A DNA stretch of 64,000 nucleotides from Brachycybe producta (Eukaryota > Arthropoda > Diplopoda > Playtdesmida > Andrognathidae), in NCBI GenBank assembly GCA_036925085.1, contig JAUPFP010000039.1, positions 1,675,501 through 1,739,500 on the forward strand. The letters run 5' to 3'. The first letter of the stretch is position 1, and each line of letters starts with the position of its first letter. Made by a program: the position numbers and the translations under genes. This document shows positions 48,701 to 58,800 of this stretch, piece by piece. The notes beneath the pieces are model-generated. The model saw only the letters and a program-made list of their open reading frames with translations, was not told the DNA's origin and did not search any database.

Positions 48701-51700
48701 GGATTCTGTTGAGTTGAGTATTCTCCTTTTTTTTCTACATCTGCATCCATTTTTCAATGGTGTCATTTGTGGAAATTGTATAGAAGAAAAAGAAAAAAAA
48801 AGTTCTGACTTTTCTTGAAAAAAAAAATTCTGAATTGATTCAGTAGCAGAAAACTACAGAATAAGAATCAATTGGGAGATCTTTAAGGTACACTTGAGTT
48901 AGGTAATAGGGTAGAATCATCATCATTATCATCAGTGTGATGATGATGATGGTGATGATAATGATGGTAGTCCTGCTGGTTTAAATGGTACTTCAGAGCG
49001 CGCCTATTGGCCATTGTGGCATTTGGTGTGTTTTAACATTTTAACCTGAAAACTTTCGCCGTGCACACTGCACACTATTATAGTAGCATCGGAGGAGTTT
49101 GATAATTCATCTTTATTCTGTACTTGCGTAGTTCTTTTAGGTGACGTTAAGTTCGGTTAGGTTCCGCATGTACAGAATAAAGATGAGTCAAGGTCCTCTA
49201 ATGCTAGGCACTATTATACCTCATTTCGAATACAAAAAAATAAAAATAAATACAGTTTTTTCTTGAATGACTGCTAACTACAGAGAATAAAGGGTATTTA
49301 TTGCAACATAGAATTCTTACTAGAAACCCTGGTATAAATAGAAATGGTCCTCCAAAGCTTATTAAAGAAATAAGAGCTAGAATTGATGCATATTTGCTTC
49401 AACTCAAAGTTTAATTGAGGTTATCATTTTAACTGCAGTTAACTTTTATAATGGAAACAAGGTATTAGCCACTATTAGGCCAGTTTCGCACTTGTCAAAT
49501 ATGTTTACCTTGAGTTTTTTGCGCACAGTGTGTGAAGAGTGCGCCTTTTTCCTAGGGGTTTATCTGTGTTCAGCTATAAAGTTTCCAGTTACATGGCTGA
49601 GTGCAGCCAATAGATGGCACTACTGCTGTTTAGAGCTAAATCACGCAAAAGATTGCATTGTTTAGAGTCAATGTCAAAACTAAATAAAGAACTTATAAAG
49701 TGAATCCTGGCGAGAGGCTAGCACTTTATGGTCATAACAGAAATAACGAGTCATTTTTTTTAAAATGAAACTTCTTTTAACTCTCCTTTCTATATTTTGT
49801 GTTTGGAACCCTGGTGCAATAAGGTTCAAAGGTGCGAAATATGTGACAATTGTTCACACATCGTGTGGAACCGACCCTTTATGTTGTTGTGTTGGCATTT
49901 GTTGATATTTCGCTATTTTCTTTGTATTATTTGTTGTTGTTTGCTTGCATTTTAGCTTCAACAACAACAAAAAAAACTTCACCAACAAAGTTAAATGAGG
50001 CGCAAAAAATAAAGTTAAGCTCATTTAATGTGAGAAAGAAGAAGAAGAAACCTACTTTAAGGGTGTTTGAAAATCAATTTCAACTCGTTAGGAAATAAGA
50101 TCGGCAAAAAGACTTTTATGCGTAAAAGAGATTGATGTCAATACATTATATGTTTGTGTTTAGGGAAGACAAGAAAGATTTTTTTTGGGGGGTTTTATTT
50201 TTATCTAAGTTGCAATGTGTTGCAATGTAGGGGGAATATATTATTAGACGTGTAAAATGACACTCATTTCCTTAAAAGCGGGGGAATCATTAAAAATCCT
50301 CCTCCACCACCACCCCTAAAAAAAACAAAAGAGATTTTGGAAAAATAACAATGGACGTGTTTTTCATTTCTTTCTCTACTTTTCTTGACTCTCTCCATTT
50401 CACAGATTAAATTGCAAACAAGGATTGTTAATATTTTTATATTTTCTTATTATGCCACATACATAGCAGGGGGGCTGGCAATTTTATGAACAAAAGCCCC
50501 ATTGTGTCTTCGTGGGCCTCTTGGACTTTTGCAAAAAAATATAGCCTTATGGACCTTGTATGCCTCATGGACCTGATAAACTTGGTGGTGGGCTGAGCTT
50601 ATTAAAATGTTTTAAGGGCTTGTTTGGACTGTACCTTATTTTTTAAACACAACGTAGCTGATTTAAATCAAATGATTTTTTACTCCTCATTAAAATCAAC
50701 GTGATTTGAAAAAAAAATATCAACGAAATAAAAATGAAGTGATTTAAATCACATTTTAAATTTTTTTCTTTTTCAGGATTTTTCTTTTATGAAATGGATT
50801 TCTTATAATTATGTGCTAAACAGATTGGACACTTTTGTCATGAATGGATTTTCAGTTTTTAAAAAGGGAAATTTTATGAAATTTAAAATAAATCTGATTT
50901 AAATCATATTTTATTTCGACTCTAAAATTACAATTACAATTAGTACTCTTGCTAGCAGCCAAATAGGCCTATGGCAGAGGGACATAAAAGTCCATATCAG
51001 CAGCATTAAGCAGCATCACAGTAGCAATGGGTGCGTTCAGTTTCTAAGCACCTCTTTTTTTGTTGCGAGAAACATTTGTTTGAATATTGCATAAAAATCT
51101 GAGCCCTATAAAAATCTGAGCCCTATGATAATATTAAAGTAAATTTTTTTTTGGTTTCGTTCAGTATTTTTCTGATGTCTTCTTTAAAAGACATGATAAG
51201 GAAAAATGTTTCTGCGTTTTTTAGGTCTCTTAAGTTTTGTGTGTCTCGCACACATATTTTTAGTAAGCCATAAGATGAAAACCTTGTCTATTCCTTATTT
51301 TATCATTCACAGCAGAAATGGGGGGAAGACAGGGGAGAAAAGGGGGGGGGGAAGATGGAGACATGCTTACTTAATTTCAAGTTGTGATCGATTTACCACA
51401 ACAGTGTCACTCACTGAAATACACAAACCCCTCCCGGCCACTATCACCTACCCCTCCCTTTTTTTCCACACACACATAGATATTAGAATATCATCATCAT
51501 CATCATCATCATTAGGGCTCGGATTTCTATGCAATATCATGCAAATGTTTCTCAACCTGTGGCCCAAATGCCAGTTGTAAGGTGACATTCTCGTTTAGAT
51601 CAACCAACAATTATGTTTTTTTTTCAATCAAAAACACTGGTTAGAGGCTAGAAGTATTCTAGTTGGCAACTGATAGTAACCAGATGTCTAGCCTCTAACC

Positions 51701-53495
51701 AGCCTTTTTTTAATTAGAAAAAACAAACATATTTGCAGTTGCTCATAATGATTACTTCACAATTGGAACTTGGGGCCACAGATTGAGAAACATTTGCTTT
51801 GATATTGTTATACAAATACACATCATCATCATCATCATCTTTTTAACGGGTGATCGAAATGTTTTCGCACTCTCTGAGTCTGAAACTTAACAAAAAATAA
51901 TAGCCTCCAACACACATACACAGAAGAAGAAGAAGAAGGAAAGGAAAAAAACACATTAGACTACATGATGTAATATGGAGATTCATGTTAACACATCATT
52001 CGTCTTTTAGTCTTTCACTCCGTTGAAAAAAAATGATCATTAAAACACCCATACACTCATTACATGTGTGAGATTACCATTTTTGTTTCAAAAAGGAAAT
52101 ATTCAGGGAGTTTCGCTTATTTTACTACTTAGAAACCCATATATACATGTACTGTATATATATAGGAAGAGAAGGAGAGATATGGATATATATTTACATG
52201 TCTTCTTCTCTTTGGTTGTGATGATAATGTGTTAAACAATGGGGTTTAGTTATCTTCTTATTCAACTGTCATAAATATAATGGTGCATGCAATGTTTTGC
52301 TAGAAAACACCAAATCAATCGATAATATTCATTCAGAACTTAGCCAAAGTGTGTGTGGGAGGAGAGAGAAGAAAAAGAAACCGCAGTCATTTTATAGATT
52401 CACTAGTCAATGTGCATACAACCACTAAATCGATGCACAATTAATATAGTGTTTTAGGCAATGAGAAAAATTATGCCTACATTAAGATCCAAGATTTAAT
52501 GAACATCTGAATTTGTAACTCTTAATTAGGAGAAACTTAAAAGTGTTTTAGAAACTAGAAGGGTAGCTCAATCACTTTTTAGTTTGAGAGTATTTTCATG
52601 TTGATAACTTTCAAAATAAACATTTTACTAGAGAAAATTTTTTAAAAAAATTGTATTAAGCTGTCATAAAAGCTTATTTTGAAAGATATCAACATTCAAA
52701 TACTTTTGAGTAATTGAGCTACCCTTTCTAGTTTCTAAATAACATTCAGATTTCACTTCATTTTGCACCTGATAGACAGAAAGAATATTGAGAAAATATT
52801 CTCTTGTAATTTGCTTTTGTGACAGTTAAGGTTTACTGAGCTAAATATGACAATTTAATGTCATATTGTAATTAACCCCCAGGTCTAAGTAAGTCATTTA
52901 GTAAATTAGCCAGTCAGTTAATTCATTCAGTAAATTTAAGTACATCACTTTAGGTAAATTACTTCACCATCAAGTACTGAATTTGTAATTAAAATGTTGG
53001 TTTTGAGTGATTGCCACCTTTTAAGGGGGCCTTCTATTATAATTAGCTAAGAATGTTTAAGTTTTTTTTTAATTATAAAAAGGCGTCTCTCGAACTCCTG
53101 TCTTTAAAGTGCAAAATGAAAAGAAACTTGAATGTGTTTTTAGAAAACTAGAAGGGTAATTCCATCACTTCAGAATATTCTTACGTTGATATATTTTAAA
53201 ATAAACTTATTTTGAAAAATATCAACATGAAAATACTCTTGAGTGATTAAGTTACTGTTCTAGTTTTTAAAATACTTTGCTCTTTTGAAAGATAGAATGA
53301 TTAAAGTTCGAAAAATCACCTGTTCATTCATAAAACCATCTTAATTTTCACTTTTGTGTTTTTCAATTAGTTCCTGTGAGGATTTTGGAATGGCCAAAGG
53401 GTTACAATGTGAGCTATGGACTGGAACTTCACTTAGAATGTGAGGCCTCAGGAGAACCATTTCCACACATAAGGTGGCTTAGAAATGGACAAAAG
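37504..53495 (+). CDS. Probable secreted or membrane-anchored Ig-domain protein, 5' part
   Basis: Two exons that I link by inference. Exon 1, 37504-37768: ATG, an Arg-rich stretch, then a hydrophobic segment (LGVGVGLSFTAALIILVVIT) followed by PIGTDPTSAAA, like a signal peptide or signal anchor with a long N-region; donor GCAG|GTAAAT, phase 1. Exon 2, 53371-53495: acceptor caattag, phase 1 entry, VPVRILEWPKGYNVSYGLEL then HLECEASGEPFPHIRWLRNG; this is the first half of an I-set Ig domain with the B-strand cysteine (LECEA) and the C-strand tryptophan (IRWLRNG). It ends at AAG|GTAATA in phase 0. The remaining half domain (the second cysteine) is not in the window. Matching phases and orientation support the link, but a random match has one chance in three. 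Family not identified; IMP-L2/zig-type proteins are possible. Confidence 0.5.
38557..38895. repeat. MITE-A copy, complete
   Basis: Left arm attcagtctttcagaagaag and gttagaaactagaagggtag; right arm ctacccttctagtttctaaa, gacagaataatcaagagttc, ending taaaaccatcttaa. About 340 bp. Confidence 0.85.
40105..40423. repeat. MITE-A copy directly abutting a MITE-B copy
   Basis: ttttcgaactctggttattg, gaaactagaaagtggtttaa, inverted right arm ending aaaaccac, then ttaaggtgg of the next element. The two elements share the TTAA between them. Confidence 0.8.
40424..40874. repeat. MITE-B, complete, with TTAA-flanked inverted ends
   Basis: Begins ttaaggtggctgaat and ends attcagccaccttaa, a perfect 15-bp inverse match, with further pairing inside (tagatatttattttgc / caaaataaatgtcc). 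The TTAA at both ends would fit a piggyBac-type target, but the termini are not the canonical CCC. Confidence 0.8.
41851..42059. repeat. MITE-C copy 2 with perfect 8-bp target duplication
   Basis: Ends acaggcaattagaaaacg / cgttttctaattgcctgt, flanked on both sides by gtatacaa (41843-41850 and 42060-42067). Arms carry ggctccgccctttttatgac and its inverse; TGACGTCA at 41941-41948. The 8-bp duplication indicates a hAT-type transposition. Confidence 0.88.
42115..42245. repeat. MITE-A right arm
   Basis: aattctagtttctaacagtc, ttctcttcattttgtacctg, gacagaataatcaagagttc, ending ttaaaaccaacttaaa. Confidence 0.65.
45274..45482. repeat. MITE-C copy 3
   Basis: Ends acaggcatttttagaaatcg / cgatttctaaatgcctgt, arms ggctccgccctttttatgcc and inverse, TGACGTCA at 45387-45394. 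The flanks share tttctata with a 2-bp offset, an imperfect target duplication. Confidence 0.78.
45686..45732. repeat. CT microsatellite, about 47 bp
   Basis: Uninterrupted CT dinucleotides, the longest simple repeat of this type in the window. Confidence 0.95.
47277..47979. repeat. Inverted-repeat element (outer), with a second one nested inside
   Basis: Outer ends aaagctgggtacagacgatc..aattctggcttgacaat and inverse aaagctgtctacagacgatc..aattctagcttaacaat. The centre is occupied by the element at 47560-47855. Confidence 0.7.
47560..47855. repeat. Nested element with GGGTCACTACAGCTACC arms and a TTAGG-like core
   Basis: gggtcactacagctaccaaa occurs on the left and in inverse on the right (tttggtagctgtagtgaccc), each followed by tatatttttt-type sequence. 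The core at 47698-47762 is a degenerate (TTAGG/TTCGG)n array: ggttcggttaggtttc, ggttcggttaggttagg. Confidence 0.7.
49070..49222. repeat. Short palindromic element with TTCGGTTAGG core
   Basis: Left arm cactattatagtagcatcgg..catctttattctgtac; right arm the inverse (gtacagaataaagatgagtc..taggcactattatac). The loop contains gttcggttaggttcc, like the core of the 47.6-kb element. Confidence 0.6.
51512..51822. repeat. MITE-F copy inserted in a TCA microsatellite
   Basis: attagggctcggatttctat at the left, inverse-like gagaaacatttgctttgata at the right, internal gaggctagaagtattct / gatgtctagcctctaacc arms. (TCA)n lies on both sides (51491-51511 and 51823-51841), so the element split, or duplicated, a microsatellite target. 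Confidence 0.65.
52505..52800. repeat. MITE-A copy, complete
   Basis: gtgttttagaaactagaagg, tattttcatgttgataactt, inverse gatatcaacattcaaatact, taccctttctagtttctaaa, ttttgcacctgatagacaga. Confidence 0.8.
53080..53345. repeat. MITE-A copy ending 26 bp before the Ig exon
   Basis: aggcgtctctcgaactcctg, agaaaactagaagggtaatt, inverse aaaatatcaacatgaaaata, ending cataaaaccatcttaa. The remaining 26 bp to the acceptor is the T-rich tract. Confidence 0.8.
53371..53495 (+). CDS. Ig-domain half exon
   Basis: Even without the proposed exon 1, this is a convincing coding exon: T-rich acceptor, 41 codons of I-set Ig sequence with Cys and Trp at the canonical spacing (C-X-A-S-G-x-P-x-P-x-I-x-W), and a GT donor. 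A MITE-A copy ends about 26 bp before it. The gene continues to the right. Confidence 0.85.
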
Positions 53496-54787
53496 GTAAT
53501 AATAATAATGAAAAGAGAAAAATCACTTACAGGTGTGTGTCAAAAGTTAATTTCATTTGAATTACTCTTTAAGTTTACGTGTTTTTCTTACAAACAATCC
53601 TCATTAATCTTTGATCAATTTCTTAGAAATCTCATCTTCTCCCCCCCCCCCCGCCATCCCCCTATAAAATCAATAAAATCGTTCAATTCACAAAAATAAA
53701 TAAGAAGATCTCCTTTTTTTTTCTCTCTCTCTGAAGAAGAAGAAGAAACTCTGAAGAAGAGTTATTTTTGGGCTAAATGCCCATTTGGCAACCAGAAAGA
53801 ATAGAGAGGAACCCAACCCCTATAAAGTATAAATGGGGGTTAAAATACAACTTGGGTCTATTTCAAAATTGCGATGCTTTTCTATCGTGTTGCCATTTGT
53901 TTCTGTCTTGCATAAAGATGACATGACCTAAAACCGGTTTTTTTTTCTTCTTCTTTCTAATCGATCAATAATTGAATCATTTGGAGAAAAAACCATCATC
54001 ATCATCATCTGATCATTATCCGTTCTATATAATAGCAAAACAGATAATAAAATAACCCTATATTTCTACTAGCTTTTATCAGTTGAACTCATTCAACTGT
54101 TTGAGCTTTTCACATTTTCAAAATGAGAAGCTTCAAGTGTCGCCCTTTTTTTATTATTTTCATAGACTCCCCCCCCCCCCCCAACACCTTCAACCTCAAA
54201 CGAATTCTTCATTGAATTCTTTTATCCACACTTTTTTTTTATTTCGTATTATGACACAATTAAAGGCGTTAGAAATGTGTCATTAGATAATATTACTAAT
54301 TAACGCTGTTCTAAAAGACGAAATTTCAGAAGGAAATTTGGCGGCTCTTGTAATTATTGAAATGATGACAACACACTTAACCAAAGGATTGTCAAAATAA
54401 TGTTTAAAATAAAAGTCATTGATAAATGTTAAGAGAAATTTCAAATTGTTTTAGAAACTAGAAGGGTAACTCAATTACTTCAAGAGAGACAATAAGCTTC
54501 ACAAGTTTCTCATTGATGTCTCATGATTAAGACCTAAGAAAAAAATGTCAAAATAATGTTTAAAATAAAAAATAAATCATTTATAAAATTAAAAAAAAAA
54601 CCTTCAAAATTAAGTATTCTAGTATTTATCTCTTTAGTTATTTTTTATTAGATTATTTTTATTTTTAGATGTCGTTTGGTGGCGCATCCGATTCTAGATT
54701 CTAGAAGAGCAGTTTTTGTGTGAAATTTGGTTAATTTTGAAGTTAATTTTTATTATAATAGTGACTTCTTTTTAGTTTCAGATGGTT

Positions 54788-55124
54788 TATGAACAGCTGA
54801 TTTTTAAATTAAAAAGTGCTTTAGAAACTAGAAGGATAGTTCAAATATTTAAAAGTATTATCATGTTGAGATCTTTCAAAATCAACTTTTTCTAGACAAA
54901 AATAGAAGAAAAATATTGTCAGTTGGATCATTTTCAAACACTTATAAAAAGCTTTATTTAAAAAAAAAGCTTTTTAAAAGCATGAAAATAGCTTTAAATG
55001 ATTAAGCTACATTTCTAGTTTCTAAAGCACTTTCAAGATCTTCTAAATTTTGCTCTTCTGAAAGATATTAATATAACCACAGTTTTGAGGGGCTTTTACA
55101 CTTTAAATTTTAAAACTAGCTTAA
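54788..55124. repeat. MITE-A copy, complete
   Basis: tgctttagaaactagaagga, tatcatgttgagatctttca, inverse catttctagtttctaaagca, gctcttctgaaagatattaa, ending taaaactagcttaag. A further left-arm fragment lies at 54425-54490. Confidence 0.78.
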
Positions 55125-55130
55125 GATTCG

Positions 55131-55506
55131 TTAAGCGGCAGTCACACTAGGCTGGTTTACAAGCCGCTGGTTGCTGCTAGCTATTAGCAGCAACAGCAAG
55201 CAGTGGCTGCTTTGGGTTCACACTTGTCCAGTCACTGCTGGTATTAGCAGCGCAAGTCATCCAATCAGCTTCGTGCAAAAACACAAACTAACAACAACCA
55301 ACCCAAGCAGTGGAGTTACACACTGGTAGCAGCAGGAAGGGAGTCACATGACCAGCTGGTAGCTGCAAAAGTTGGACATGTTCAACTTCACCAACCGCTG
55401 ATGAGAGGAGAAAGCAGCAGCGGTTCACACTGTGCTGCTAGCTGGCTACAACCAGCAAGCAGCAACCAGCAGCTGATAAACCAGCCTAGTGTGAATGCAC
55501 CATTAA
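55131..55506. repeat. MITE-G: TTAA-flanked palindrome rich in AGCAGC
   Basis: Ends ttaagcggcagtcacactag / ctagtgtgaatgcaccattaa, then gctggtttacaagccgctgg with its inverse ccagcagctgataaaccagc. About 375 bp, unusually GC-rich for the region, dominated by GCAGCAACCAGC-type words. It starts 7 bp after a MITE-A copy. Confidence 0.75.
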
Positions 55507-58500
55507 GGTTCCGTCATCGTATTTTACCGAAGATTTTTAAATACTTTCTATTTAAATATTAAATTCTTTTGTTTATTATTATCATTATTAAATATTTAAA
55601 GGAAAAAACATTTTTTTTTGCAGCGATGAATGTACTTTTTTCACTCTCTTTCATATCAAAGAGAGAAATTGGTTGTCGAATATTATATATTCTCCCCCCC
55701 CCTATATCCCTCTTCTAACTCCCCTTTGGTTCCCAACCCTCATTCCCAATTCCTTCCTTTCTGGTTTGTATTTTTCTATTCAGAAAATTCCCTTTACGAA
55801 ATTCTATAAGATTTCACGCTGTTTAAATTTGCATCATTTCCTTAAAGATTTCTTCACAAAACTTTTTTTTTCTTTCTTCTTCTTCTTACAAATAAAAAAT
55901 ACATATCCCACCCAGCCTTCAATATTTCTCCACTTTATTTCTTTTTCTCGAGGAAAAAAACGAAGGAATTTGAAATTAAAAATGTGCTTTTTCAACATAC
56001 AACCCAAGCAAACCCTCCTCCTCCTCCTCTTCCTCCAAAATAACTCTACATAGGGCCAATACACACACACAGTGAACACGCACAAATAAAACTGCACGCG
56101 CACACAAATACACACACAATTTTTTTTAAAGAAAACGTTCAATTGCGTAGAAAGAAGAAAAAGGTAGTTGAATTTTTTTTAGAATATACATTTATGTCTT
56201 TTATATATGAGAATAAATGGGATCACACAGTATGTTCTTAGATATTACATTATTTACAATATATATTGTAGACACACATACCATTCACATGTTATGAGTC
56301 TATTTAATTACATTCAAAGCTATCATCATTATTAAGGACCATAATATATAGACACACACACACACACTTAAAACAGCCAATAAAAATAGCACCTTTAAGG
56401 TTCCTTTTTTATTATTTATATTATCTAATGTGGGCCCCATTCAATTCCATTTGAAAGAATGAGTGTGTTTTCTTATTGAGTAAATAGAATTTTTTTATTT
56501 TAAAAGATGATTTGTTTTACGAGAGTTGTTTCAAAAAAAAAAAAAACGAATTCAATTAAAGAAAAACAGACTAAAATAAAAAAGAAAGGGCGGAGGCGGT
56601 TTCTATTTCAATTCTAATTTGGTTTCATCTCTTCAAATGAAAATTTCACTTTAAACTCAAAAATGGTCTTGTAAGGGTTTTTGTTGCATTTATAGTCGGG
56701 TATTTCACTTTTCACTTTGTATTCAAATTGTAGGGATTGCAAGAAGGACGAAATAGACGACTAGAAATGCGGTAATATAGTTTAACATTCAAAACAAAAA
56801 AGGAATCTTGCTTGAAATCACTTTTTTTTTCTGGCAAGAGATATACATATAAAGGTAGCTCAACTCCATGTTAGAGAAAAACATCTTCGGTGAGTGAGCT
56901 ATTCCTCTTATCTTCCATTTTCTTTCTCTATATATGTACAGAGAAATTGGCATCTCTTATAATGTATAAGGGGTTGCATTTGAGAATGACAAAAAAGCAT
57001 AGGTTCTTTAACGGCATTTGGGACTGTCGATTTTTATCTTTCCTAATACCTTTAGTGAGGGTTTACCACCAACCCTCACTGGAAAAAAAAAACACCAAAG
57101 TCATGTGCACGTGCAGCAAACAAGTGAAAGTAAGATGACGTCAGTCGAGATGACATGCACGTTTCAGGGCATAGATCGATGCCAGTGGCTACAAGCCTCA
57201 TACAATGCATCTCTACCAGTGCGACAAAGGTAGTTATTCTCAATGGCACCCTTGGTGTAACCAGTGAATAGTGGTGTAACTGAGTAAAAATAATGGTTCA
57301 TATTCTTAATGACTGCTTAATACCTTATGCCTTAGACCAATTACCCTTGTAAATTTTTTTATTGTAGAACAATTTGATGTTAACAGCACTACTATAGCGG
57401 GAAAACATTTTTACTATTATTCCAGTTTACGAATCTGTCTGATTATGTATGCTAGTTCTCAATTAACCCACCAGGAGGTGCTGTTACACTTCACCAGCTG
57501 CACACTATTAGGGTTCTGTAATGTTTTAAAGGTTATAAAATGGTTCTGTGGCCAAATTAAAATGGGAACTCATTAAATTTTACAAGAAACTGTTGTCCAT
57601 CAAACATTGATGAGTTCAGATTTACTCTTTGACTTAACAATCATTAAGAATACGACCCTAAGCTCTAAGTAGAAGTGGCGCCATCTATTGGTTAAACTCA
57701 TCTAGGGCATGGAATCTTCCATAGGCAGAGCGGTTAGTTGAGTTACCTCCATGTATATGTATTGGCTTTTCTCTCGTTCATTAACTTCATTTAAATATAA
57801 AACACAAACTTGATGTGGTTTAAAAAGGAGAAGAAGAAAAAAATTGGCTCATTAATTAAATTTTGTTGGTTTTTTCTTCTTCTGCTATTCTAATTGTATT
57901 GAAAAATATAAGAAAACAAAAAGAAAAGAGGTTGTTAAACTTTTATTTACAAAAGTTGTATGAATGGAGTTTAGAAAACGTTTTCATTATGTTTTCTCAT
58001 ATGAAAACTTAATTAAATATGCTGTTTCATTCGAAACAATGGTGATATATGCTGAGCACTACATTTATTAAAACAAATTTAATTTAGCATCAAATTGCGA
58101 TATTTTATAACAACGAGCAACGAATTAAAAACAAAATGAAAAACTAATCTTAAGTTTAAAAAAAAAAAATATATTTATAGCAAAAGAGAGACTTTTAGAA
58201 TTTTGATTTTTGATTTTCATTGTCCACAGGGACCTTTTCAAATATTTCTAATGGGCCATCAGGCATTTTACCCTCAAGGACCCTTATATAATCTTGTATT
58301 AAGGGTGGCTGTATGGGAGGAAAGGGGGGTTTTTATTTAATACATGGAATATGATTTTATTATCGATTTTATATTATATTATCTGCATAAAAGTTTCAAC
58401 TTTTAAAGAGTTAACAAGATAAATATTGCTATCTTTTTTATATCTTCCTTTCCCCATTTTCCTTTTTATTCCACATAAAATTCCGGTTGTTGTTCCATCA

Positions 58501-58639
58501 TCTCACACGAATGCATCTTTCAAGACGATAAGGAGAGGGGTCTTGGAGGTGGAGGCTAACAGTGCTTCTAGTTAATATGATTGGATGAGTATGATGCTCC
58601 CTAATCCACTGTATTGGGATGAAAATTACGTTTCACGAT

Positions 58640-58800
58640 ATCGTTACGATCCTGCAGCTTAATGCACTGCATACAGCATTACAGAAAAATTACGTCATAA
58701 CTGGTACCACAAGGCAATGTGATACATCATGGTAGTGACGTCATTTTTTTGTAATACTGTATGCAATGCATTAGCTGCAAGGATCGCAACGAGAGCAACA
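58640..58800. repeat. Short palindromic element with TTACGTCA/TGACGTCA arms
   Basis: gttacgatcctgcagcttaa..tgcactgcatacagcattac mirrored by gtaatactgtatgcaatgca..ttagctgcaaggatcgcaac. One arm has ttacgtca and the other TGACGTCA (58736-58743). Confidence 0.7.

Larger units (their letters stand above)
37769..53370 (+). other. Proposed 15.6-kb intron of the Ig gene, repeat-filled
   Basis: No conserved coding exon is recognisable on either strand. Contents are MITE-A, -B, -C, -F and other palindromes (listed), microsatellites (CT at 45686-45732 and 47120-47147, GA near 44390, TCA near 44578, 48915-48965, 51491-51511 and 51823-51841) and C or G homopolymers (C27 at 42743-42769, G17 at 43046-43062). 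A short exon-like frame at 46501-46573 is discussed as a finding. Confidence 0.5.

Noticed and set aside
51206-51580. 124-codon frame starting with a signal-peptide-like MFLRFLGLLSFVCLAHIFLV
   Set aside because: It is T-rich, runs into a G homopolymer, a TCA microsatellite and a MITE-F end, and has no conserved domain or splice structure.
57169-57230. Second half of the Ig domain
   Set aside because: It lacks the DxGxYxC motif and enters in the correct phase only by chance.
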